Below are positions 1 through 11,138 of a stretch of DNA of 64,000 nucleotides, one piece after another. The first letter of the stretch is position 1, and every line of letters begins with the position of its first letter. The notes under the pieces were generated by a model that saw only the letters and a program-made list of their open reading frames with translations, was not told the origin of the DNA and made no database searches. Origin of the DNA: Terfezia claveryi. Lineage: Eukaryota; Ascomycota; Pezizomycetes; Pezizales; Pezizaceae. The position numbers and the translations under genes were made by a program. Where the stretch lies: positions 62,001 to 126,000 of the forward strand of contig WHUX01000017.1 of NCBI GenBank assembly GCA_015179025.1, given 5' to 3'.

Positions 1-23
1 AAAAGCAAATCAAACAAATATCG

Positions 24-215
24 TCAGTCCGGGTTAAGTACTGCAAATGCTTCCCTCTTGTGACCCAAGGTGCGCTCCTTCTTGGATTTGGGTTTAGGGC
101 GTGACTTGACACCTTCGATGTCGGGCTGCTCAGACTCAGGCTCAGAAACATCATAGTCTATTTTTGGAAGAGCAGAAAACTGTTTCTCATCATTGCCATC
201 CATCGGAGTTACCAT
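24..215 (-). CDS. Small hypothetical protein or last exon, unrecognised
   Basis: A 63-residue frame with an ATG start and a TGA stop 23 bases from the window edge. It is acidic in the middle (DYDVSEPESEQPD) and basic near the C-terminus (KSRPKPKSKKERT), which suggests an intrinsically disordered tail. The frame stays open for about 25 codons upstream of the ATG, so it could be the last exon of a longer spliced gene. I do not recognise a family. It may be a chance ORF. Confidence 0.25.
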   Translation of the reverse strand: MVTPMDGNDEKQFSALPKIDYDVSEPESEQPDIEGVKSRPKPKSKKERTLGHKREAFAVLNPD

Positions 216-355
216 GAGTGAGGATACTGTGTCTGAAGGACACTGGATATTGAGGAGGAGGATTCCTTACGACAGAGGCCGCACGAATTCTTCTACCTGC
301 AACGCAGAGGAACGCCTTGGTCTCGGCAATCCTGTTGCCTAGACTCACTAACTGA

Positions 356-1829
356 TGATGACTACTTGTTCGAAACGAACAGCCGTAGCTTTGATTTCGG
401 CAGTTGTAAAACTTGGGAGCTGCGACGGGAGTAGAAGACTTAGGATAGAGAGTCGCTCATGGAGTGAAGTTTTACGGATGGGAGCATTAGTGACTTCGCG
501 CAGAAAGTTTCCCCACGAGAGCTACGATATGGGATTGCTCTTCCAGCCTAGATTTGCTTTTGAGCGTGCGTGTTTAAGGACAGATAGGATAAAAATAATA
601 TCCTTTAAAGGAGAAAGTAAAAGACTCCACCATTGCCAGTTTGTGATCTAAATAAAGTAAACAAATTTAGTTTATTTCCTAATTTCACCATTATTTCTTG
701 ATCAACCTTGAGAAGAACACCAGTGTCATCTAGTAGAGTTTTTCATTTCTTTGTTTATTCGTTTCAAGAAATTTTTTTCATGTCATAAAATATGATATGT
801 TTATTTTGCTTGCTATTTTTTATATACTACAATTTCTCATTCAGGAAGAGAAGAAAGATTTTGATAATTATTTTCTTTGGCTGTTCAGCAATTGGACAAA
901 AAAAGGCCTCCTCATATTCCCTATTCAAAACCTCGCTTCCTTTTAAGCCCTCCTCGAAGAAAAAATCTTTCCGTGAGTTTTTTTTCATTCTTGCACAGCA
1001 TAAAATAGGGGACTTTCTGATAATTTTTTATTATAACTTTCACAGCTTTTATTGGAAATAAAATTCATATTTTGCTATTTATTATAAATTTTAAAGATAT
1101 ATATAAAGAAAGCAAAATCGTATTATTTTTGTCATTTAGATAAATACCAATATTCAGACAACTTAAAGAATACCTACTGGTGGTGGTTAATTGTTATTTC
1201 TATTAATTAAGTTAATGTCAATTACGAAGCACCTTTGGTATCTTGCTCTCACCTCTCATTGGCCACAGTGCAGCTTAATAGAACTCTTAATTGGTAAAGG
1301 GACTCAAGAGTCCCTTAATGAGATATTTGAAAATAAATTAGCACTTTAGTCAACATCACAACACAATCTCAAACAACATAACCTCACGACACAACATTAT
1401 GATATCACAACATTGTCCAATATTGTAGCATCAACTACCAATAACATCTGAAAAGCCAAAGCCTACTTGAATTCGAAATTGGATGAAGCAAGAAGTAGAG
1501 CAAGATGGAAGAAAACCAGTGGAGTCTACGTGGTTCCAGCACTCCCTCGAGCAGCCAAATACCGGCGCACCAATATCTTTCTATAAACACCCAACTCCTC
1601 ATCCAACAGCTCTAATATTATGTGATCTCCCAGAAGCTCTTTCAGCACCTGTATGAGATGCTCTATGATCCCCAAAATATGGTTCTGCAATACTCTCTAC
1701 TGAGTGAATTGTGGCATATTTTGATGGCTGAGGTGATTTCGATATTACTATGCAGGCTTAACTGAAGATTTAATTTAGACCTGTACATAGTCAATTGATT
1801 TCTGAAAATTTACTTTGCCAAGGCACTTC
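356..1829. other. AT-rich intergenic stretch without a recognisable gene
   Basis: Low-complexity, A/T-rich DNA with long T and A runs around 770-1100. The open frames here have no recognisable domain and look like chance. It ends at the target-site duplication of the gypsy element. Confidence 0.6.
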
Positions 1830-1834
1830 GTAAT

Positions 1835-2458
1835 TGTTACAGCTCAGGTAAGAGGCCTACCCACAACTGGGAATATCCCAATACCTAATTATGGCTGCTA
1901 ACTGTTATGGCCTGATCAACCATACAGCTGCGGGTAATGTGTCCGGGATGGACGGGTATTGGAGTAAGGAAGTGTATGACCTTTGGATGCGTCCTCATAC
2001 ATGTATTCTCTTCTATAGATATCCATTAAGTTCTTATGTTCGTTATTCATGTATTGTTATTCATTGTACTCAAGTTCAGCTCATGTATGTCAGCCTGACT
2101 GCGACGCGTTGTAGTTCGGGCTGCCTAATCAATGTATGTCAGACTGCAGAGTTCCTAAACAGGAAGCGTCTTCCTGTTCTAAGCAACTACCTGACGTCAG
2201 TACTACTAAGCCGTTATAGGAAGTGTCGTCAGATCTGATAACAACTTATCAGATCAACGCTTCTATATAAGCTACCGCTTTTACATAGTTAATACAATAA
2301 GACCCAAGCGGTGTTCTAAGTCTACATATAGCTTTACTCTTATCGAGTCCGCTTTACACCCGAGTTGTTACTGCGTTTATACTTGTACTTATCACCAATA
2401 ACCTCTTTATACCTCTACCGCCGACTTGTATACTCGTAGTTACTGCCCGCCTGTAATA
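1835..2458 (+). repeat. 5' LTR of the chromovirus
   Basis: Matches 7783-8405 over its whole length with about 14 differences counted by eye, nearly all transitions, plus one 1-bp indel. It starts TGTTACAGCTC and ends near TGTAATA, where the other LTR has TGTAACA. The short ORF seen in both LTRs is not a gene. Confidence 0.92.
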
Positions 2459-2507
2459 TTACACTGCTTGTCTATAACCTTTTATAGACATCACCACCGA
2501 CACCGAT

Positions 2508-4320
2508 ATGTCTATGCTCAGAGGACTACTTGGTACTGGGTCTGATGACCATATGGCTGACGATGATAACAATAGTGTTGCTAGGGCTCAACAACAAGCT
2601 GAGGAATTTATTTAGCACCAGTACTCATCTATTCAGAGTCCACCCCCACCACAAGATGCATGGGGACTGCGTCAGATTGAACCACCAGTCTCCATGTCTA
2701 CTTCTTCAGAAGACCATATCATTCGATCAGTTGCACCCTCCGTACCACCACTATCATTTGCTCCACAGCCAGGACCATCTCAGAAGGGCAAACAGCCAGC
2801 GTTTTATAACCGAACACCAGCACCAGACTCCTCCGCAACTATGAAACTCCTAAGCAACTAGAGGAAGAGAAAGAAGCAGCCTTACGAGAGGTTTGCAAGC
2901 TTCAGCAGCACAACAGCAGACCTCCACATTTATTCAGCAACAGTAGCCGATGTACAGAATACAGCTAATGCCTTCTGCCGGACAGACTAAGTTATCAGTG
3001 ATACCAGTGCCGCACTCACTCAGATACAGGATTTGATCCTCAAGGGACAAAATACGCAAGCCGACGAATTTAGAATTGTTCACCACAATATCGGATAGTT
3101 AAGAAATCAAGCCGAACAAACTATCTCCACTATAACCGACGATTTGGAACGATAGAAAACCGGTTTGATACTATGGAAAATCGACTTACTCAGCTAGAAG
3201 GACAAGCTCTAGCACCACGACCCATTCCACCATACAATGGTCTTACAGAACGGTTAGAACAAGCAGCAGGAAATCCACCACCATGACCACCGAAAGTTCC
3301 ACCAGTAGGACTACCACGAGATCCCACCCCACCACGACCACCAGTGCCACCCATGCCACCAATGCCACCAGCACAAGTCGCAGGCAAGGCACCTCCCCCT
3401 ACTAAGTTTAAGGGTGAACGAACACAATTAAAGGGATGGATTCTTCAGATGGACGATTATTTTCTGATCACCCTCACCCGAAATAAAGTCAGAAGCTCGC
3501 TTATGTTGGACTATGTTTGGAAGGGAAAGCATTGATTGGTGGAAGGCTAATAGGATAAGTTATGCTACTTGGGATGAGGTAAAGAAAGCAATGGAGATGT
3601 ACTATGGGGACCACTATCAGGGAGACCGATCATATCAAGAGATAACGCAGCTAAAAAAGACGGATCTATTATCGATTACCTCATAGAAATCGACCGACTC
3701 AATACCTATGCTAAGATCCCTGACCTCAAATAATCAATATAGTTATCTCTAACCTTCCACATAACCTCCGAGTATCAATGGCTCACTACGAACAGCTTCG
3801 ACAACAACCAGCTCTCTGGAGACAGAAACTTATAGAGATGGATGTTATCAATACCGAATTCCAAAGCCGCAACGCAATCCTCCTCCAACTCAACCAGTAT
3901 CAAAGAAGCGTACATTCGAGGAACGGATACAACCTCGGAGTGGAGTACCCTCTACTACCAGGACAAATACAAGGGATATACAAATCCCTAAAGCAATCCA
4001 AGATGCAAGAATGCGAGAAGGAAGATGCTTGTCTTGTGGATATACTGGCCATCGAGCGGCTGAGTGTAGGCGTGGAAAAGTCGCTACTGAACCTACCACT
4101 AAGCCGAGAAATACCACCAATACTAGTCAGGCACTAGTACCTACCAACAAAAAGGCTCGAACCGATAAAGGACAGCTTGGATTACAGAGCTTGGCTCTGA
4201 GGAAGAAGAATCGGGAAACGAGTAAGGAGTACCTCACCTACCGTCAGACGTACTCCAGACATTCTCCTCTCTTGACGGTCCGGATTCTCATCCTGGGGAA
4301 GAAGTTGAAGCAGTGGTAGA
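2508..4320 (+). pseudogene. Retrotransposon gag remnant with zinc knuckle
   Basis: The gag frame starts at an ATG at 2508 (MSMLRGLLGTGSDD) and meets a TAG after about 35 codons; further stops and frameshifts follow. A proline-rich stretch (3270-3390) precedes the capsid-like region. The nucleocapsid zinc knuckle CLSCGYTGHRAAEC (CX2CX4HX4C) is encoded near 4024-4065. In Ty3/gypsy elements this protein packages the RNA. It is not translatable as one product here. Confidence 0.85.
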
Positions 4321-7300
4321 CTGTGGAGCTAGTGCTCCAGTCGTGGGAAAAGATTGGCAGTTAAGTTGGGAATTTGGAAAAGAGCAAGGAAGTTAGGGTT
4401 AGGCAAGGAGATGGATCTCGAATTTCTGGAGGAAAATATGTGGTTAATACTAGGTTTGATATGTTGGATTCCTCTTCTCATTTTTTGGGTAAGTTTAAGA
4501 TGGATGCCGAAGTTTTGGATATTGGGAAGAAGGATGTTATTTTGGGTTTGTCTTGGTTGGAAGAAAATGGATTTTTGGTGGATACTCAGGACAGGTGCCT
4601 GAGACAGGTCTCTACAGGTTTGATTATTCCGTGTTCCGTTAGATGGATTCCTACTGTTTCTGTTCTTGAAGTTGAAGAGCCACTAGAGGATGGCGAGATC
4701 GTGCTTATTATTGACGCAAGCGAACATACTCTCGTTACGCACATTGCTTTACTGCAGAACAGGCAGCTAGACTCCCTGAACACAAGCCATGGGACCACGA
4801 AATCCCCCTCCAAGACCCAACCACAAAGATACCATTCGGGGCTATCTACAAGACCACATGGGAGGAAGACGAAGCCCTTCAGAAGTACCTTGATGAGAAC
4901 CTTCCCACTACCAAAGTTCGATGCTCACGTCCTCCGCTGGTGCTCCATCCTATTTGTTCGAAAGAAAGACGGATCTTTAAGGCTATGTGTCGATTACCGA
5001 GCCCTTAACCGTCTCACAGTACCAAACAAATACCCACTCCCTCTCATCTCGAGTTGCTCGATAGAACTCGTGAGGTAAATGGTTCACACGATTGGACCTC
5101 AAAAATGGGTATAACCTCATCAGGATTGCACTAGGAGATGAATGGAAGACAGCATTCAGGACGAAGAAGGGACTATTTGAGTATACCTGATGCCATTTGG
5201 GTTGACCAATGCCCCGCTACATTTCAAGAGATGATGGATACGATCTTCAAGGATATGGAAGGATGTATCTGGTACTTGGACGACATACTCATCTATGGAG
5301 GTGAGACAGAGGAAGAACATCAACAAATAGTCGAAAAAGTTCTTCAGCAATGCATCCAACATGGGTTAGCTGTTAACCTCATGAAGTCCGAGTTCCATGT
5401 CCAGGAGACCTTATTCCTCAGTCATATTATCAATAGTCAACACGTCCAAATGGACCCCTCCAAGCTCGAAACCATGTCCAAGTGGCCTATTCCTACCAAG
5501 AAGAAAGAGGTTCAAGCATTCCTAGGCTTCGCTAATTACTACCGTCGATTCATTGCCAACTATAGTGCAAAGGCACGCCCTTAATCGACTTAACAAAGGA
5601 TGTTCCTTTCAGTTGGGGACACGAACAACAGCAAGCCTTTGATGACCTCCGAGAATGATTCCTCACTGCCCCATCCTCACACAGTTTGACAGACAACTCG
5701 AGACAATCATAGAGACTGATGCTAGCAACCAAGCTATCGCTGGTATCCTCTCTCAATATCATATTGTCAATGGAGGAAAGCAGCTTCACCCGTTGAATAC
5801 CATGCAAAACCCTCTCGCAGCTCAACGCAACTGGCCTATCCACGATAAAGAGTTGTTTGCAATCGTGGATTGCTTCTGGAAGTGGCGAGATTGGTTGGTT
5901 GGCGTTCCAGTGAACGTCTATACAGACCACCAAGGGTTACAATATTTCAACACCAAACAGAAGCTCAACTCCCGTCAAGCTACCTGGTACCTCCGCATGT
6001 CCGAGTTCATCTACAATATTCACTACAGACCCGGTTCGAAGATGGGCAAGCCTGATGGCCTATCTAGACGTTCAGGGGAAGAGAAATAGGTATGGATGCT
6101 AGATTTTTCGAAGATGGACAGCTAATGTACTTGGGGAAGAGGATGAAGAGGAAGCCGAAGATGTTGAAGTAGAAGGAATAGATGTGGCCGGATGGCAGAA
6201 GAAGGATGGACTATGGGTGGTACCCTCCGAGTTTAAGTTGGAAGTGCTAAGACAGCACCATGATAGTCAAGTGGCAGGACATTGGGGAAGACATTGTACT
6301 CAAGAGCTAGTGTCAAGGAACTTTACGTGGGATAAGTGGTAAGAAGATATAGCGAACTATGTGGCAGGATGTACTAAGTGTCAGAAAGCAAAGGAGATAG
6401 GCATAGCAGACAAACGAAGTTGGTACCGATGCCAACTGGAGAACGACCATTTGAGGAAATAGCTATGGACTTCGTTGGTGAGCTACCAGAGTCAGAAGGT
6501 TTCAATGCAATACTCGTTATCACAGACCAGTTTACGAAAGTACAACACTATATTCCGGCAAAGACTACATGGACAGCATCCGATATTGCTGATACCTATA
6601 TTAACGAGATATGGAGACTTTATGGCCTTCCCAGATACATCACCTCTGACCGTGGTCCACAATTCGCTCTAGATTCCTCAAGGAGCTCAACCAAAAGCTC
6701 AACATAACCCTCCGCCTCTCCACTGCCTATCACCCTCAGACCGATGGACTTGCTGAACGAGCAGTCCAAACACTTAAGCAGTACCTCCGCATCTACTGTC
6801 ACGATAGGCAAGCTCGTTGGAAACGATGGCTACCCTTAGCCGAGTTTGCCTATAATACTGCGCCCACTCTACCCATAAGTACTCCCTTACCGAAGTCTGT
6901 ATGGCTTCGACCCTCGCACCATTCACCTTTCAGATGACTATGAATTCTCCTCCCCGCCGCAGAAGAATGGCTAGACCGAATGACAACTGTGCACAACCAA
7001 ATTCATGATACCCTCAAGCAAATCAACACAAAAGAAGTGCTATACACTCGAAAGGCATGCAGGTTTGCTATCGATGACTGGGTATTGGTTGACCGCCGGA
7101 ACCTACAGATACGAGCAGGGAACAACCGTTCCCTTACCAGCAAGTGGATAGGGCCCTACAAGGTCATTGAAGCTATTGGTTCACACGTATACAGGCTCGA
7201 AGTTCCACAAGGTACACGATGGCACAATGTTGTTCATGTTACCCTCCTGAAGCCATTCAGACAACGAGACGAGCCACAAGATATGGACGAAGATGAACCG

Positions 7301-7600
7301 GATATCTTCGAAGTCGAATCCATTGTGGACTCCCACAAGAATCGAGGAGTAGTCAAGTATAGGGTGCGTTGGGAAGGATATACGGAGTTTGAAGACACTT
7401 GGGAGACCTTTGATAAGTTGGATAACTGCCCAGAGAAGCTCAGGAGTACCGAGAGAAGTTCCCCAATAAGCCACGTGATGAAAGAGACCTCTAAGTTTGG
7501 ACTTACATCCAGTGTTTTATGGATGAAGACATGGTACCTTTTACCCTCCTACTCGTCGCCTTTTCCCTGTGGGTTTTTTGGCGAGAGGTTTGGTTTTTAA
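4316..7600 (+). pseudogene. Retrotransposon pol remnant (PR-RT-RH-IN-chromodomain)
   Basis: In order: a protease motif VDCGASAP at about 4316; reverse transcriptase with the catalytic YLDDILIYG at about 5273 and the ..QAFLGFANYYRRF.. end at about 5510; RNase H with VYTDHQGLQYF at about 5920 and a PDGLSRR end; an integrase zinc region near 6255-6385 (HH...CTKC); an integrase core with MDFVGELPESEGF and TSDRGPQF; and a C-terminal chromodomain at about 7310-7420 (FEVESIVDS, YRVRWEGYTEFEDTWE). Stops and shifts separate the segments. The chromodomain in chromoviruses is known to direct integration to heterochromatin. Confidence 0.92.
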
Positions 7601-7782
7601 CGGCCATGGCATGTATGTGTAGGCACACCGGTCTTGTGGCACCCTTGAATGGGATAGGGGTATTGGTCGGGATGGTCAGTACCTATGTCACCATGGTTAC
7701 CTGAGTTATTACTAATACTTGTCTTCTCCAGGGTCGAAAGACTTGTATTCAGCTGAGGACAGCTGCCTCGAACGGGGAGTAA

Positions 7783-8405
7783 TGTTACGGCTCAGGTAAG
7801 AGGCCTACCCACAACTGGGAATATCCCAATACCTAATTATGGCTGCTAACTGTTATGGCCTGATCAACCATACAGCTGCAGGTAATATGTCCGGGATGGA
7901 CGGGTATTGGAGTAAGGAAGTGTGTGACCTCTGGATGCGTCCTCATACATGTATTCTCTTCTATAGATATCCATTAAGTTCTTATGTTGTTATTCATGTA
8001 TTGTTATTCGTTGTACTCAAGTTCAGCTCATGTATGTCAGCCTGACTGCGATGCGTTGTAGTTCGGGCTGCCTAATCAATATATGTCAGACTGCAGAGTT
8101 CCTAAACAGGAAGCGTCTTCCTGTTCTAGGCAACTACCTGACGTCAGTACTACTAAGCCGTTATAGGAAGTGTCGTCAGATCTGATAACAACTTATCAGA
8201 TCAATGCTTCTATATAAGCTACCGCTTTTACATAGTTAATACAATAAGACCCAAGCGGTGTTCTAAGTCTACAAATAGCTTTACTCTTATCGAGTCCGCT
8301 TTACACCCGAGTTGTTACTGCGTTTATACTTGTACTTATTACCAATAACCTCTTTATACCTCTACCGCCGACTTGTATACTCGTAGTTACAGCCCGCCTG
8401 TAACA
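7783..8405 (+). repeat. 3' LTR of the chromovirus
   Basis: Starts TGTTACGGCTC directly after a purine-rich tract and ends GTAACA. It is followed at 8406-8410 by GTAAT, the same five bases that precede the 5' LTR. Confidence 0.93.
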
Positions 8406-8410
8406 GTAAT

Positions 8411-9025
8411 TGATATTATTGAAAAGCACATGGGTTATACATATCCAACATATCCACTTGCAGCAATCCACATACGTAACTAGAGCATTAGTCTGGTTGC
8501 ACTACCCCTCGCAGAGGTATACCCCACTTTATATGAAGCCTCGTACGTTATGAAGTCTCACAAGCAGTACCTGCTTGCTACTGCGTTATACCTCTTCATA
8601 TATATATAGTGTGTTGGGAAATCACCCTTCTAGAGGGTAGACGAGTATATAGACATATAGCTGCACACATATACATTCGCACATATTCTCACGTATACTT
8701 ATCCGCATATATTACTCGCACATACGTGATACGCATGTACACTCATTCACATACACCACACATACCTTACGTATATACCTTACATACGTATCTCAGGTTA
8801 AGTGGACCTTCGTTGGCCATTCATCTATCCAACCATTGCTAGTATTGCTACCCATAACCTCGTTATTTCAACAGACAATAACTTAATGGAAATAACAATT
8901 GACCTACTGCAACAAGAAAAGAGAAAGAAAAAAAGGGAATGCTGCAAAAGCAAAACACAATAAGCAACTAAACTAACGTTTTTATCTTCTTGCGGCAAGA
9001 ACCTATTTCAAAACAAGACAATGCT
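8411..9025. other. Intergenic; one short TAGTCTGG repeat copy, otherwise featureless
   Basis: Contains a copy of the short dispersed repeat at 8489 (TAGTCTGGTTGCACTACCCC) and an A/C/T-rich stretch with CACATA-like words at 8660-8790. No gene or RNA is recognised. Confidence 0.5.
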
Positions 9026-9502
9026 TTAAAAAGGAATTATAAAATTCTCAGCTTTTTTATGAATTACAAGAATAGCAAGTTCCTGAGGGTAATTGCTAAC
9101 TAAATTTTTAGTTTTCTCATCAGTGTTTGAAGAAAACTCCATAGCAACACTCATATCATAATAGATTCTTCCTCCATTATTGTTTTCCCCACCAAAGAAC
9201 ACTAGATAAGCAGTCATATAACTTCCACTCTTGTTCTCTAAAAAGCCACTTGAAAAGTTCGAATATTCTCCAACTTGATTTGTATCAGCATTCTTTAAGT
9301 TTTCAAGCTTAGTTCTAGTGTCTGACTTTTTTCCATAAGCTTCAATCCAGTTATCGATAACATTGTTATGCTGGGTAGAGGTGAATCTAGAATGGGATAG
9401 CAATCCTTGGTAGTAGATTTTGCCTTCGTTTAGTCCTGATTGTAACTTTTTTATGATTTCTCCGCTTGCTTCAAGGCTTAGAGTAATACTTCTATTACTC
9501 AT
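9026..9502 (-). CDS. Intronless hypothetical protein, 158 aa, orphan
   Basis: An uninterrupted 158-residue frame with an ATG start. It has no cysteine, no signal peptide and no membrane segment, and is rich in Asn, Ser, Lys and Glu. The middle carries SYMTAYLVFFGGENNNG and GRIYYDMSVAMEF, which suggest beta strands of a small soluble protein. I do not recognise the family. It is intronless and AT-rich, unlike the spliced genes from 42 kb onward, and sits alone between the chromovirus and MITEs. It could be a lineage-specific gene or a transferred gene. The intact frame in a decayed neighbourhood argues that it is real. Confidence 0.6.
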   Translation of the reverse strand: MSNRSITLSLEASGEIIKKLQSGLNEGKIYYQGLLSHSRFTSTQHNNVIDNWIEAYGKKSDTRTKLENLKNADTNQVGEYSNFSSGFLENKSGSYMTAYLVFFGGENNNGGRIYYDMSVAMEFSSNTDEKTKNLVSNYPQELAILVIHKKAENFIIPF

Positions 9503-9962
9503 TGCTAAAAAATAATTAGTAAAGATCTACAAAAGAGTGTTTCTCTTACTTACTTCGAGATTGAAATTAGAAAGAAAAACAAGAGAAGGTGAAAAGAGGT
9601 CCAGGGACTAGTAGAGAATTTCTATTAGCCAGAAAACAAAAATGAATGCAATACTAAAAACTCACAAAACGCTGTGCTCTGTTGTGGAGTTTGCAAAAGA
9701 AGAGCAAATTTCGCAACAGAGAAAGCGACTGGTGAAAAGGTAGAAGACGCAATGGCAGGCAGTTTGCGCTTTTATTAAAAATACTCTCAAGTGAAGGGTG
9801 TGAATCTTTTGTTTCCGCGGAACAGCATTATAATTGCATTTCTTTTGCTTATAACCCTAGTCTATGAAAAAGCAAAAAAAAAAGATGATATCTATTTTAT
9901 TTGACGAGCTATTTTTGCTATCTATTGCGTAACTTCTTTTGTGTTTATGCCGCCAGAATCGT

Positions 9963-10020
9963 CTACGTAGAGCTCAAGTTATTGGCTAGCGTAATTTCAA
10001 TATGAGCTGCATATGCGGGT
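9963..10020. mobile_element. Single-ended fragment of the GCTAGCG MITE family
   Basis: Carries ACGTAGAGCTCAAGTTATT, then GGCTAGCGTAATTTCAA and TATGAGCTGCATATGCGG. This matches one terminal arm of the elements at 21333-21556 and 40860-40973. No opposite arm is seen nearby. Confidence 0.6.
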
Positions 10021-10233
10021 TTAAGGATATCATCTGACAATGCCCGTGCTCAGGGTTATATGAACGTCGGAGATTGAAATGTACTGTAATTATCCATAAT
10101 GCCATCAAGGAAGCCTCTACAAGTGCTGTCCCTGAATATAGCTGCAAATGGACTCCAGGCGGTTTCTGGAAGCAGATCTCCTGCACTGGTCCAAAACCGC
10201 AACTCGGTTTGGGCCTAAATCAAAGTCATATTA

Positions 10234-10752
10234 CAGTATACTCTCGATATAAGAATATCGTCCGGCGGGGGGGGGGGGGTAATACTCTTATATCAAATAT
10301 ATTCTTATATCAAAGGTCAGGGTAACTACTAAAGGTGTACATCAAAAAAGAGAATTAACGTGTAGTAGAGGATGGTATAGGAGGACTAGGAACAGCCTTG
10401 GATGAAGTGAAGAAGGCGGTAACTCGCCATGTGAGATCAGGATGTGCATTTGCATAGTCATATATCTGCTTGCGTTCTTCTGTCCACCCTTGACGTTTCA
10501 ATGTACCAGTAGCCGGCATATAGAATTAGCTCGGGAGTTCGGAGGTGGTATTGTAGGTGTAGTAGTATTGTGTGTCACGGTGTTGTTTTTGGCTGCGTTG
10601 TGTGCCTCGGTGAAGCATTGTTGTTGTACCCAAATCAGGTACTCTTGCTATAAGAATGCCTTAGTAAACAACCACGAAAAAATAAGAATATTCTTCTATA
10701 ATATATATTCTTATTTTGTATGGGGGGATATTCTTATATCGAGAGTATACTG
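10234..10752. mobile_element. MITE with 26-bp perfect terminal inverted repeats, TA target
   Basis: Positions 10234-10259 (starting CAGTATACTCTCGATATAAG) are the exact inverse of 10727-10752. A TA lies directly outside each end (10232-10233 and 10753-10754), the target duplication of Tc1/mariner/pogo elements. The minus strand inside encodes GWTEERKQIYDYANAHPDL near 10440-10500, which resembles the N-terminal DNA-binding part of pogo/Fot1 transposases. I read it as an internally deleted pogo-type transposon. A run of about 13 G occurs at 10265. Confidence 0.85.
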
Positions 10753-10961
10753 TAGCTCAAAGAGTCTTCCAGCACCGTCCCGGCCCAGTAAAGCGAGTTT
10801 ATAATTCACCACCTGATCTTCTGTGACTTCACTAAAACATATCTTACATGACTTCAAAGATTCAATAGTGTTTACTTTACCCATTGAATAGATCTTGGCA
10901 CTCAAATTGATATGTTTCACATAAGCCCGGGCTTATGATCAACGTGTCCCACACATATGTA

Positions 10962-11045
10962 TACAGTCAACCCTTGCTATAACGGACGGCAAAAATCCAG
11001 AGCTTTCTGTCCGGTATAGCAAGGGTTCCGCTATAGGAGGCAACC
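10962..11045. mobile_element. Single terminal fragment of a pogo-like element
   Basis: Reads TA-CAGTCAACCCTTGCTATAACGG, then CCGGTATAGCAAGGGTTCCGC. This resembles the terminal repeat (CACTCAAACCTTGCTATACCG) of the element at 56873-57726. No matching second end is found nearby. Confidence 0.55.
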
Positions 11046-11138
11046 GCCCCAGTTAAATTACCCACCAAACACTGTCCTCTTGTGATAAACAACACTGGCA
11101 AAGTTGGAGAGAAGGGTTTTACGGGTACTTATGTTCTT

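Larger units (their letters stand above)
1835..8405 (+). mobile_element. Ty3/gypsy LTR retrotransposon (chromovirus), decayed
   Basis: Two direct LTRs of about 623 bp bound an internal region with gag, protease, RT, RNase H, integrase and a C-terminal chromodomain in gypsy order. The 5-bp target duplication GTAAT is visible at 1830-1834 and 8406-8410. The LTRs begin TGTTAC; the 3' LTR ends GTAACA. A purine-rich tract (AACGGGGAGTAA) precedes the 3' LTR. The chromodomain places it in the chromovirus clade. Multiple stops and frameshifts make it non-autonomous. Many stops are TAG where a CAG glutamine would be natural, consistent with C-to-T mutation. Confidence 0.95.

Noticed and set aside
355..651. 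98-codon open frame
   Set aside because: No domain, no homologue recognised, odd composition; probably chance.
1891..2238. 115-codon ORF in the LTR
   Set aside because: The same frame start occurs in both LTRs and breaks in the second; LTR sequence, not a gene.
8480..8520. Target duplication for the short repeat at 8489
   Set aside because: CTAGAGCAT before it has only a gapped resemblance to CAGAGGTAT after it; not convincing.
8640..8790. CACATA/ATACGT-rich stretch as a microsatellite or regulatory array
   Set aside because: No regular period; low complexity only.
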